From SZUA-430 sp964638635 (GTDB lineage Bacteria; Pseudomonadota; Alphaproteobacteria; Micropepsales; Micropepsaceae), in contig CAZXAQ010000060.1 in NCBI GenBank assembly GCA_964638635.1, forward strand, positions 1 through 24,473: a stretch of 24,473 nucleotides of DNA, given 5' to 3'. Position numbers and translations under genes: made by a program. Positions 15,047-22,869 of the stretch are shown here, in pieces. The notes below the pieces were generated by a model that was not told the DNA's origin, did not search any database, and saw nothing but the letters and a program-made list of their open reading frames with translations. Position 1 is the first letter of the stretch. The number at the start of each line of letters is the position of its first letter.

Positions 15047-16315
15047 TCAGATGCACACGCTCGCCAGCGGCGGCATGCCGTTGAACGCGATCGACGAATA
15101 GGTTGTCGTGTAGGCGCCGGTCGAGAGGATCAAGACCTTGTCGCCGGCTTTGAGAGCCTTCGGCAGACGGTAGTCCGTCTTTTCGTACAAGATGTCCGCG
15201 CTGTCGCAGGTGGGGCCTGCGAGCACGACGGGCATGGTTTCGGTGCCGTCATGGGGCGTGAGGACGCGGTACTTGATCGCCTCGTCCATCGTCTCGGCAA
15301 GGCCATGAAATTTGCCGACGTCGAGATAGACCCATCGGCGCTCATCGTTGCCGCCTTTGTGCGACACGAGGACGACTTCGCTCGTGATCACGCCGGCGTC
15401 GCCGACGATGTAGCGGCCGGGTTCGACGATGAGTTCGGGCGTCTCGGCGCCGAAGTGGCGCTTCAAGGCGGTGCGGATTGCGCGGCCATAAGACGAGATC
15501 GGCGGGACGTCGGTGCGGTAGCGCGAGGGGAAGCCGCCGCCGACGTTAATCATGCGCAGCTTTACGCCTTTCGTTGCGACAGCTTTGAACAGGTCGGCCG
15601 TTTGCGCGATCGCCTTGTCGAATTGGGTGAGGTCGGTTTGCTGTGACCCGACGTGGAATGAGACGCCGTAGGCGTCGAGGCCGAGCTCTTTCGCGCGCAC
15701 CAGCAGGCCGGCGGCCATCGCGGGTTCGCAGCCGAATTTTCGCGACAGCGGCCACTCGGCGCCGGCGCAATCTACCAGGATGCGGCAGAAGACCTTTGAA
15801 CCGGGGGCCGCTTCGGCGAGCTTCGTCAACTCTTCTTCGCTGTCGAAGGCGTAGAGGCGAATGCCGCGGGCGTAGGCCGCCGCGATGTCCGATTGCTTCT
15901 TGATCGTGTTGCCGAACGACAGGCGCTCCGGCGCCACGCCGTGGCCGAGGCAGAGATCGATCTCACCGATACTCGCCGTGTCGAAATTGGAGCCTTGGGC
16001 GGCCAAGCGCTTCACGACGTCGTGCGCGGGGTTTGCCTTCACGGCGTAGAAGACGGCCGCCTCCGGCAGCGCGCGCGTGAGGCCCGCGTAGTTGTGCTCG
16101 ACGATGTCGACGTCGACGACGAGGCAGGGCGACGGGAGCTTTGCGGTCTCCAGATAGCGCGCGATTCGCGGCGACAGGCCGCCGCGCTCCGCCGGCAAGC
16201 TGGTGCGGCGCGCGGTCGTGCGCAGCCGCGTAACAGCCTCAACGGCGCGGTCGTCGGCCAGATCTTGGGAATCGAATTGACGCTTGCGGGCTTTCACGCC
16301 CCGTTCGGTCAGCAT
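15047..16315 (-). CDS. Ornithine/lysine decarboxylase, type III PLP fold
   Basis: Decarboxylates ornithine to putrescine (some alphaproteobacterial homologs also take lysine). It is of the eukaryotic-like alanine-racemase fold. Visible: the PLP lysine in FYAVKANPA (about K93), SNFDTASIGEIDLCL, the GVSFHVGSQQ block, the phosphate-binding glycine loop NVGGGFPS, EPGRYIVGDAG and the catalytic cysteine in GPTCDSADILY (about C370). The C-terminal TYSSIAFNGM is typical of ODC. From the ATG at 16315 it has 422 residues, with AAGGA eight bases upstream; another ATG at 16324 is too close to that site. About 45 basic residues precede the usual family start (SPRIARYLE), longer than usual. A structured leader with a tiny upstream ORF precedes it. 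Substrate preference between ornithine and lysine cannot be settled by eye. Confidence 0.92.
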   Translation of the reverse strand: MLTERGVKARKRQFDSQDLADDRAVEAVTRLRTTARRTSLPAERGGLSPRIARYLETAKLPSPCLVVDVDIVEHNYAGLTRALPEAAVFYAVKANPAHDVVKRLAAQGSNFDTASIGEIDLCLGHGVAPERLSFGNTIKKQSDIAAAYARGIRLYAFDSEEELTKLAEAAPGSKVFCRILVDCAGAEWPLSRKFGCEPAMAAGLLVRAKELGLDAYGVSFHVGSQQTDLTQFDKAIAQTADLFKAVATKGVKLRMINVGGGFPSRYRTDVPPISSYGRAIRTALKRHFGAETPELIVEPGRYIVGDAGVITSEVVLVSHKGGNDERRWVYLDVGKFHGLAETMDEAIKYRVLTPHDGTETMPVVLAGPTCDSADILYEKTDYRLPKALKAGDKVLILSTGAYTTTYSSIAFNGMPPLASVCI

Positions 16316-16486
16316 CGACAACATCCTTAAAGACCCGGCTCATCACCGGCTTGATCAAAAAGGACGCTTCCGTCGTTGCATAAACCTGCCAGGGGCCAGT
16401 GGCACGTGCGTTGCGCGTCAGTGGTGGCAGCAAATAATGCGAGTTGGCTTCGATTGCAAGAGTCGGTTTTGACACAGACTGTGGAG
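16316..16486 (-). promoter_or_regulatory. Structured leader of the ornithine decarboxylase gene (possible speF-type element)
   Basis: About 170 bases between rnr and the decarboxylase ATG. Seen: an outer six-base-pair stem (16425-16430 with 16386-16391) enclosing a GC-rich segment; a small hairpin GACG-GAAG-CGTC (16374-16363) followed by a T5 run; a third short hairpin CCGG-N7-CCGG (16349-16335); then the AAGGA ribosome site. An eight-codon ORF spans the second hairpin. A cis-regulatory RNA called speF is known upstream of alphaproteobacterial ornithine decarboxylases; I infer, but cannot confirm, that this is a member. Attenuation or translational control by polyamines or ornithine would fit. 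Confidence 0.5.
16355..16381 (-). CDS. Candidate leader peptide MQRRKRPF upstream of ornithine decarboxylase
   Basis: An eight-codon ORF ATG-CAA-CGA-CGG-AAG-CGT-CCT-TTT-TGA ending 39 bases before the decarboxylase ATG. GGCAGG lies three bases before its ATG. Four of eight residues are Arg or Lys, and it ends in Pro-Phe before the stop, a context that can slow termination. The hairpin GACG-GAAG-CGTC and the T5 run lie inside it, so ribosome position would affect folding. It resembles in logic the gammaproteobacterial SpeFL peptide, but not in sequence. The coding call is an inference from position and composition. Confidence 0.45.
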   Translation of the reverse strand: MQRRKRPF

Positions 16487-18733
16487 TCAGCGGCGGCGGC
16501 CTCGTCCACGCTTGAGGTCGGGTTTGGCTTTGCGTGCGCGCGGTGCGCCTGCTTTGCCGCCTTCGATCAGGTCGAAGCGCAAGCCGCCGGTGAGCGGCGT
16601 CGCTTCTTCCAAGCGCACGCGCACTGTGTCGCCTAAACGGAATGTTAAGCCTGTCGCTTCGCCGACGAGCGCGTGGGTGCGTTCGTCGTGGTGGAAGAAC
16701 TCGCGGCCGAGCGAGCGGACGGGGATGAGGCCGTCGGCGCCGGTCTCGGCTAGGCGGACGAAGAGGCCGAAGCGGGTGACGCCGGAGATACGGCCCGCGA
16801 ACTCTGCGCCCAGCCGGTTCGACATGTAGGCGGCGATATAGCGGTCGGTCGAGTCGCGCTCGGCCGCCATGGCGCGGCGTTCGAAGGCGGAGATGTCTTC
16901 GGCCGTCTTCTCCAGATGGTCGATCTCGCTGTCGGTCAGGCCGCCGGCGCCCAGATTGAACGCGCGGACGAGGCCGCGGTGGACGATCAGGTCGGCGTAG
17001 CGGCGGATCGGCGAGGTGAAGTGCGCATAACGGTGCAGCGCCAGGCCGAAGTGGCCGATGTTGTCGGGGTTGTACTCGGCTTGGCTCATCGAGCGCAGCA
17101 TGACCACGTTCACGAGTTCGGCGTTCGGCGTCTTGGCCGCCATCTCCAGGATGCGGTTGAGCATCGCCGTCGTCACTGTCTGGGCTTTGGGCAGGTTGAT
17201 GTTCAGCGTGCCCAGGAAGTCGGTCAGTGCGGTCAGTTTCTCCGTCGATGGCGGTGCGTGGATGCGAAACACCAATGGGCAGCGTTTCGCCTCCAGCGCC
17301 TCCGCGGCGGCGACGTTGGCTTGGATCATGAACTCTTCGATCAGCTTGTGCGCGTCGAAGCGGGCGCGGAGGCCGATCGACTTCACTTTGCCTTGCTCGT
17401 CGAGTTCGATCTTGTGTTCGGGGAGATCGAGGTCGATGGGGCCGCGCTTCGTGCGCGCTTTGACGAGCGTGCGGTAGCAGGCTTCGAGCGGTTTCAGGAT
17501 CGGCTGCAGCAGCGGACCGGTCTTGTCGTTTGGATTGCCGTCGAGCGCGTCTTGTACCTCATTGTAGGAGAGGCGCGCGGCCGAGCGCATCAGCGCACGC
17601 TCAAAGCGGTGGCGCTTCAACTTGCCTTGCGCGTCGAACGTCAGGTGACAGGCGATGATCGCACGATCAACCTTTTCCTTCAGCGAGCAGAGGTCGGCGG
17701 AGAGGCGTTCGGGCAGCATCGGCACGACGCGGTCGGGGAAGTAAACCGAGTTGCCGCGCTTCACAGCTTCGCGGTCGAGCGCGGAGTTCGGGCGCACGTA
17801 GTACGACACGTCGGCGATGGCCACGATCGCTTGGAAGCCGCCTTTGTTCGCCGGGTCGTCGTCGGGCGCGGCCCAGACGGCGTCGTCATGGTCGCGTGCG
17901 TCGGGCGGGTCGATGGTGACGAGCGGGATTTTTCGCAAGTCCACGCGGCCGCCTTCGAGTGTGGCGGGTTTTGCGCGGTCGGCTTCGTCGATGACGGCGG
18001 AGGGGAACTCGTCCGGGATGCCGTGGGCGTGCACGGCGATCAGGCTGATCGCTTTCGGTTCGCTCATGCGGCCGAGTGTTTCGCGCACGCGCGCCTTCGG
18101 CTGGCCGAGCGCGCGGCCCGACAACGGTTCGACGACGACGAGTTCGCCGTCCACGGCGTTCGCGGTGTCGCCTTCGGCGATCATGAAGGTTTGGCGGGCT
18201 TTGCGGTCCACCGGTTCGACGCGGCCGGCTCGGCCCAGTTTGCGGAAGACGCCGACGGCTTTGTGGGCGCTTGTGCCGAGGCGCTTGATGATGCGCGCTT
18301 CGTAGCCTTCGTGGTTGGGTTTGAGGCGCGCCAGGAAGCGTTCGCCGACGCCGAGCGCGCGGCCTTGGACCTCTTCGTCCGCGCCGGGGGCGAGGACGAT
18401 TTTGGGCGGTTCGCCGTCGCCGTCCCAGTTCGCGGGGCGGCAGATCAGTTCGCCGTCGGTGTCTTGCTCGACCACTTCGACGACGGTGACTTCGGGGAGG
18501 TCGCCGCTGCGGGTCAGCTTTTTGCCGCGGCCGCGTTTGACGTCGCCGTCGTCTTCCATGTCGCGCAGGATGCGCTTCAACGCGATCTTGGCGCCGCCCT
18601 TGATGTCGAAATGCCGGGCGAGGTCTCGCTTGGTGGCTGACGGATTTTCGGAGAGATAGGCTAGTAACTCTTCGCGCGTCGGAAATGATCCGCGTTGTTT
18701 AGGCTCACGCGGTTCGCGCAGTTTTTTATTCAC
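16487..18733 (-). CDS. rnr: Ribonuclease R
   Basis: Processive 3'-to-5' exoribonuclease that degrades structured RNA. The 748-residue protein has an N-terminal winged-helix-like segment (about 16-65), cold-shock-type domains (about 85-250), the RNB catalytic domain with VTIDPPDARDHDDAV (metal ligands D275, D281, D283, D284) and HFTSPIRRYADLIVHR, an S1 domain at about 645-720 (GRISGVTRFGLFVRL) and a basic tail RARKAKPDLKRGRGRRR. The start is GTG, overlapping the topA stop as GTGA, so translation is probably coupled to topA. The length is normal for alphaproteobacterial RNase R. It ends 170 bases before the decarboxylase gene. Confidence 0.97.
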   Translation of the reverse strand: MNKKLREPREPKQRGSFPTREELLAYLSENPSATKRDLARHFDIKGGAKIALKRILRDMEDDGDVKRGRGKKLTRSGDLPEVTVVEVVEQDTDGELICRPANWDGDGEPPKIVLAPGADEEVQGRALGVGERFLARLKPNHEGYEARIIKRLGTSAHKAVGVFRKLGRAGRVEPVDRKARQTFMIAEGDTANAVDGELVVVEPLSGRALGQPKARVRETLGRMSEPKAISLIAVHAHGIPDEFPSAVIDEADRAKPATLEGGRVDLRKIPLVTIDPPDARDHDDAVWAAPDDDPANKGGFQAIVAIADVSYYVRPNSALDREAVKRGNSVYFPDRVVPMLPERLSADLCSLKEKVDRAIIACHLTFDAQGKLKRHRFERALMRSAARLSYNEVQDALDGNPNDKTGPLLQPILKPLEACYRTLVKARTKRGPIDLDLPEHKIELDEQGKVKSIGLRARFDAHKLIEEFMIQANVAAAEALEAKRCPLVFRIHAPPSTEKLTALTDFLGTLNINLPKAQTVTTAMLNRILEMAAKTPNAELVNVVMLRSMSQAEYNPDNIGHFGLALHRYAHFTSPIRRYADLIVHRGLVRAFNLGAGGLTDSEIDHLEKTAEDISAFERRAMAAERDSTDRYIAAYMSNRLGAEFAGRISGVTRFGLFVRLAETGADGLIPVRSLGREFFHHDERTHALVGEATGLTFRLGDTVRVRLEEATPLTGGLRFDLIEGGKAGAPRARKAKPDLKRGRGRRR

Positions 18734-21441
18734 GTCTCTTCAAGTACTTTCTTTTTTGTGGGCGCCTTCTTGGGCGCCGCGGGTTTTGATTTTTCTTTGG
18801 CTTCGGCTTTCGCGGCCTTTGCCGGTTTGGCGTCGGCTTTCGCTTCGCCGTTTGCCTTGGCCGCCTTGGCGGGGGCCTTTGCGGACTTCTTTTTCTTCTT
18901 CTTGCCGCCGCCCATTTCGGCGCGGGCGCGCAGGAGTTCGACGGCTTGTTCGAGCGTCACGCTTTGCGGGTCGGAACCTTTCGGCACGTTCGCATTCGTG
19001 TCGCCGTCGGTGATGTAGGGGCCGTAGCGGCCGCTCATCACTTTCACCACGGCCTTCGATTCAGGGTGGGCCCCGAGTTCCTTCAGCGCCTTCGATTGGG
19101 CGAAGCGGCTCTTCGGGTTTGCTTTCTTCTCCGCGAGCACCGTGACAGCGCGGTTCAGGCCGATCGTGAACACGTCCTCTTCGTTTTCGAGGTTCGCGTA
19201 CATACCGTCGTGCAGGATGTAGGGTCCGAAGCGGCCGAAGTTCGCGACGATCGGCTTTTGCGTTTCGGGATGCAGCCCGACTTCACGCGGCAGCGAAAGC
19301 AGCCGGAGCGCCTGTTCCAGTGTGATCGCGTTGCGGTCGACGCCCTTTGGAATGCCGGCACGTTTTGGCTTTTCGGCGTCTTTTTCTTTGCTGGCTTCAC
19401 CGATTTGCAGGTAAGGGCCGAAGCGGCCGGCGCGCATCGTGACGTTGAGGCCGGTGTCGGGATCGACGCCGAGTACCTTCGTTTCCATCGCTTCGCCGTT
19501 GCCATTGGAGGCGAGGGGGCGCGTGTAGCTGCACTTGTCTTCGCCTTCGCCCTTGTAGTTCGAGCAGCCGATGAAGGCGCCGAACTTGCCGAGGCGCAGG
19601 CCCAGCGTGCCGTTCGCGCACATTTTGCATTTGCGCGGGTCGGTGCCGTCGGCGTTGGGCGGGAAGATGTGATCGCCCAACACCTCGTTCAGCGTGTCGA
19701 GGACTTGGGTGATGCGCAGGTCGCCGATGTCTTTGATCGCGGCGTTGAAGCCGCGCCAGAAATCGGCGAGCAGTTTCGTCCATTTCAACTTGCCGTCGGA
19801 GACGAGGTCGAGCTGTTCTTCAAGGTCGGCGGTGAAGTCGTACTGAACGTAATGTTCGAAGAAGTTCGTCAGGAATGCCGTGACGAGCAGGCCTTTGTCT
19901 TCCGGAATAAATCGGGCCTTGTCCATGCGCACGTAGGAACGGTCGCGCAGCACTTGCAGGATCGAGGCGTAGGTCGAGGGGCGGCCGATGCCGAGTTCCT
20001 CGAGCTTCTTCACCAGCGAGGCTTCGGAGAAGCGCGGGGGCGGCTCGGTGAAGTGCTGCTCCGGCTTGATCTCGTTCACGTTCATGCCGTCGCCCTTGGC
20101 GACCTTCGGCAGGCGGGCACTGTCTTCGTCGTCCGCCGGTTCGTCGCGGCCTTCTTGGTAGAGGGCGAGGAAGCCGTCGAACGTCAGTACGGAGCCGTTC
20201 GCGCGCAGGCCGGTGCGGCCGTCGCCGGTTTCGATGTCCACCGTCGTGCGTTCGAACTCGGCCGCTTCCATTTGGCTCGCGACCAGGCGCTTCCAGATCA
20301 GGTCGTAGAGGCGCGCCATGTCCGGGTCGAGGTCGCGCAGCGATTCCGGCGTGCGCTCGACGTCTGTCGGTCGGATCGCTTCGTGCGCCTCTTGGGCGTT
20401 GCGCGTCTTCGATTTGTACATGCGCGGAGCGTCCGGCATGTGGCGTTGGCTGAAGCGCTTGCCGATCAGTTTTCGCGTCGCGGTCAGCGCTTCGGGTGCG
20501 ACGTCGACGCCATCTGTACGCATATAGGTGATCAGGCCGACTGTTTCGCCGCCGACATCCACGCCTTCGTAGAGGCGTTGGGCGATGGTCATCGTGTGCT
20601 TCGCGGAGAAGCCGAGCTTGCGCGCGGCTTCCTGCTGCAAGGTCGAGGTCGTGAACGGCGGTTGCGGGTTGCGGCGGGCGGGCTTCGATTCGACGCTGGT
20701 GACGGAGAACTTGCCGGCTTCGATCGCCTGGCGGGCGGCCAGGGCTGCCGCTTCATTGGGCAACGAGAACTTGTCGAGCTTTTCGCCGTTCAGCTTCGTC
20801 AGTCGCGCCGACATGTTTTCGCCGGACGGCGTCTTCAGCAGCGCGTCGACGGTCCAGTATTCTTGGGGGCGGAATTTTTCGATCTCGATCTCGCGCTCGC
20901 AGACGAGGCGGAGCGCGACCGACTGCACGCGGCCGGCCGAGCGGGCGCCTGGTAGCTTGCGCCACAGGATCGGCGAGAGGTTGTAGCCGACCAGATAGTC
21001 GAGGGCGCGGCGGGCGAGGTAGGCGTCCACCAGCTCGCCATCGATCTGGCGCGGGTTCGCCATGGCCTCGGTGACGGCGGCTTTGGTGATGGCATTGAAG
21101 ACGACGCGTTCGACGGCGACGTCTTTCAGGGCCTTCTTGTCCTTTAGTACTTCAAGCAGATGCCAGGAGATGGCCTCGCCCTCGCGGTCGGGGTCGGTGG
21201 CCAGGATCAGTTTCTTGGCGCCGCGGACGGCGGCGGTGATCTCGTTAAGGTGCTTGCCCGCCCGGTCCTGGATCTCCCAGGACATCTTGAAGTCGTTGTC
21301 GGGCTGGACGGAGCCGTCTTCCTCGGCCAGGTCGCGCACGTGGCCGTAGGACGCCAACACCTTATATGTATTGCCGAGGTACTTGTTGATCGTCTTCGCC
21401 TTGGCCGGCGACTCCACGATCACGACATTGCTTGCGGCCAA
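18730..21441 (-). CDS. topA: DNA topoisomerase I
   Basis: Type IA topoisomerase that relaxes negative supercoils. 903 residues: Toprim domain with E10 (VIVESPAKAKTINKYLG) and DPDREGE (83-89), the catalytic tyrosine Y306 in ITYMRTDGVDV, the RSAGRVQSVALRL segment, a single Cys4 zinc-finger (CKMCANGTLG...GCSNY...CSY, near 600-640), then several GRFGPYL/GRYGPYI repeats of the C-terminal topoisomerase type, and a tail of about 60 residues rich in Lys and Ala that may bind DNA. The start appears to be TTG: no ATG or GTG lies close upstream in frame, and AAAAGAG precedes it. It is first in a topA-rnr unit with coupled start/stop, and follows dprA by 134 bases. Confidence 0.97.
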   Translation of the reverse strand: MAASNVVIVESPAKAKTINKYLGNTYKVLASYGHVRDLAEEDGSVQPDNDFKMSWEIQDRAGKHLNEITAAVRGAKKLILATDPDREGEAISWHLLEVLKDKKALKDVAVERVVFNAITKAAVTEAMANPRQIDGELVDAYLARRALDYLVGYNLSPILWRKLPGARSAGRVQSVALRLVCEREIEIEKFRPQEYWTVDALLKTPSGENMSARLTKLNGEKLDKFSLPNEAAALAARQAIEAGKFSVTSVESKPARRNPQPPFTTSTLQQEAARKLGFSAKHTMTIAQRLYEGVDVGGETVGLITYMRTDGVDVAPEALTATRKLIGKRFSQRHMPDAPRMYKSKTRNAQEAHEAIRPTDVERTPESLRDLDPDMARLYDLIWKRLVASQMEAAEFERTTVDIETGDGRTGLRANGSVLTFDGFLALYQEGRDEPADDEDSARLPKVAKGDGMNVNEIKPEQHFTEPPPRFSEASLVKKLEELGIGRPSTYASILQVLRDRSYVRMDKARFIPEDKGLLVTAFLTNFFEHYVQYDFTADLEEQLDLVSDGKLKWTKLLADFWRGFNAAIKDIGDLRITQVLDTLNEVLGDHIFPPNADGTDPRKCKMCANGTLGLRLGKFGAFIGCSNYKGEGEDKCSYTRPLASNGNGEAMETKVLGVDPDTGLNVTMRAGRFGPYLQIGEASKEKDAEKPKRAGIPKGVDRNAITLEQALRLLSLPREVGLHPETQKPIVANFGRFGPYILHDGMYANLENEEDVFTIGLNRAVTVLAEKKANPKSRFAQSKALKELGAHPESKAVVKVMSGRYGPYITDGDTNANVPKGSDPQSVTLEQAVELLRARAEMGGGKKKKKKSAKAPAKAAKANGEAKADAKPAKAAKAEAKEKSKPAAPKKAPTKKKVLEET

Positions 21442-21580
21442 CTCGAACTCTTTTCGTTTGGGGGGCCCTTTTGGGGGCCGGACACTGGTCTGAATCTGGT
21501 TAGGGTGTCAACCAACGGCAATGTGGGGCGGTGTCGCCGCTTGAAAAACTCTATATAATTCAAATTGTTAAATCATTAAC
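21442..21580 (-). promoter_or_regulatory. AT-rich upstream region of topA, probable promoter
   Basis: Between dprA and topA the sequence drops sharply in GC. On the minus strand there is a palindrome GTTAA-TGAT-TTAAC (21580-21567, overlapping the last dprA codons), then AATTATATAGAG with a possible -10 (TATATA); TTAATG about 16 bases upstream is a weak -35. Nearer the gene is a GC hairpin GGCCC/GGGCC around 21463-21478 within the likely 5' untranslated region. Promoter function is an inference. Confidence 0.4.
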
Positions 21581-22688
21581 ATCCGCCAGATACCGATATT
21601 CTTTGACCCGGATGGCGGGTCAACTGACCGGCGAATTCGAGGTCCAGAAGGGCCGCTGAGACCTCCGCCGGGGATGCGCCGAGCAGTCGAACCAGCTCGT
21701 CAATTTCAACCGGTGCGGGTCCGATCCGCTTCAGGATTTCGCGCTGCAGCGTGTCGGTGTTTTGCAGGATGGCGGCGGCGGTCGGATGGGGTTTGGGCTT
21801 GGGTTTTGGGACCAATTGACGGGGCCCGAGGGCGTTCAAAACGTCGTCCGCGCTCTCGGTCAGGATGGCGCCTTGGCGGAGCAGTCCGTTCGTGCCTTTG
21901 GCGCGGGGGTCGAGCGGTGAGCCCGGAACCGCGAACACATCGCGCCCCTGTTCCCCGGCGAGCCGCGCGGTGATGAGCGAGCCGGAGTTTAGCGTTGCCT
22001 CCACCACGACCACGCCGCGCGCGAGACCGGAGATGATGCGGTTGCGGCGTGGGAAATGTTGCGCGGTGGGCTGCAAGCCGACGGGCATTTCGGAGATGAC
22101 GGCGCCTTTGGCCGCGATCTCCTCGTAGAGCGCTTGGTTCTCCGGCGGATAGACGACGTCGATGCCACCCGCCATCACCGCGATCGTTCCGGTTGCCAGG
22201 CTTCCTTTGTGCGCGGCGGTGTCGATGCCGCGTGCGAGGCCCGAAGCGATCACGACGCCGGCCGCGCCAAGATCGCGCGCGATGTCGCGAGCGAAACGCT
22301 GGCCGAGCGCGGAGGCGTTGCGGGCGCCGACAATCGCGACGACATCGAGTGCGAACAGCTTTGCGTTGCCGCGCACGGTGACGAGCGGCGGCGGCGCGTC
22401 GAGTTCGGTGAGGCCGCGTGGATAGTCCGGCTCGCCGTGCGCGATCAGGCGTGCGCCGGCTTTCTCGGTGAGTTCCAGTTCGCGTGCGGCTTCCTGTTCG
22501 GACGGCAGCTTGACCGGCCGCGCGCCGCGCGATTTGCGGGTGAGGTCGGGCAGCGCAGCGATCGCGCTTCTCGCGTCCCCGTAGCGTTCCAACAACGCCC
22601 AGAACGTCACCGCGCCGATGTTGCTGGCGCGGATCAGGCGCAGGCGCGCCAGGCGTTCCGTATCGCTGAGATTCGTCGTGTCACCCAT
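21576..22688 (-). CDS. dprA: DNA-processing protein DprA
   Basis: Binds single-stranded DNA and loads RecA during natural transformation. 370 residues: an N-terminal helical segment (LARLRLIRASNIGAVTFWALLERYG), then the Rossmann-like DprA domain with VAIVGARNAS, VIASGLARGIDTAAHKGSL, VMAGGIDVVYPPEN, FPRRNRIISGLARGVVVVEA and SGSLITARLAGEQGRDVFAVPGS, and a C-terminal winged-helix domain (LQREILKRIGPAPVEIDELVRLLG...VSAALLDLEFAGQL). A KPKPKPHP linker joins them. The ATG at 22688 has no clear Shine-Dalgarno. Presence of dprA alone does not show natural competence. Confidence 0.96.
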   Translation of the reverse strand: MGDTTNLSDTERLARLRLIRASNIGAVTFWALLERYGDARSAIAALPDLTRKSRGARPVKLPSEQEAARELELTEKAGARLIAHGEPDYPRGLTELDAPPPLVTVRGNAKLFALDVVAIVGARNASALGQRFARDIARDLGAAGVVIASGLARGIDTAAHKGSLATGTIAVMAGGIDVVYPPENQALYEEIAAKGAVISEMPVGLQPTAQHFPRRNRIISGLARGVVVVEATLNSGSLITARLAGEQGRDVFAVPGSPLDPRAKGTNGLLRQGAILTESADDVLNALGPRQLVPKPKPKPHPTAAAILQNTDTLQREILKRIGPAPVEIDELVRLLGASPAEVSAALLDLEFAGQLTRHPGQRISVSGGC

Positions 22689-22758
22689 TGACTTGGATCA
22701 AAGCGGGTTTGGGCCGTGTTGGCCAGCATTTGCCTGTCATTACGAGCGGAGGATGCTT

Positions 22759-22863
22759 ATGGAATCGGGCGACATGATGTTCATCTGGGCCGTGATCGGC
22801 GCGATGACGGTGTTCGCGGTTACGCTGTTTTCGGTCGCCTGGATAACGAACAGCCGGAAATAG
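22759..22863 (+). CDS. Very small single-TM protein, 34 residues, function unknown
   Basis: Open frame starting at ATG 22759 and ending TAG at 22861-22863. The peptide begins MESGDMM, has one long hydrophobic helix (FIWAVIGAMTVFAVTLFSVAWI, about 8-29) and ends TNSRK, so the N-terminus is acidic and the C-terminus basic, predicting an N-out, C-in orientation. A near-ideal ribosome site GCGGAGG is six bases before this ATG, the best argument for translation. It lies on the plus strand between the divergent dprA and the convergent plsY, whose stop is six bases away. No family is recognised. A longer frame upstream would run antisense through dprA and is not supported. Confidence 0.6.
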   Translation: MESGDMMFIWAVIGAMTVFAVTLFSVAWITNSRK

Positions 22864-22869
22864 GCGGCT

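Noticed and set aside
16239..16475. 78-codon frame through the decarboxylase leader (GTG start)
   Set aside because: It runs out of frame into the decarboxylase coding region and conflicts with the leader structures; no family resemblance.
16916..18640. 574-codon open frame on the plus strand opposite rnr
   Set aside because: Antisense shadow of a GC-rich gene; RNase R on the minus strand is unambiguous, with all domains intact.
18946..20955. 669-codon open frame on the plus strand opposite topA
   Set aside because: Antisense shadow caused by high third-position GC; its translation has the valine/arginine-rich low-information look of such frames.
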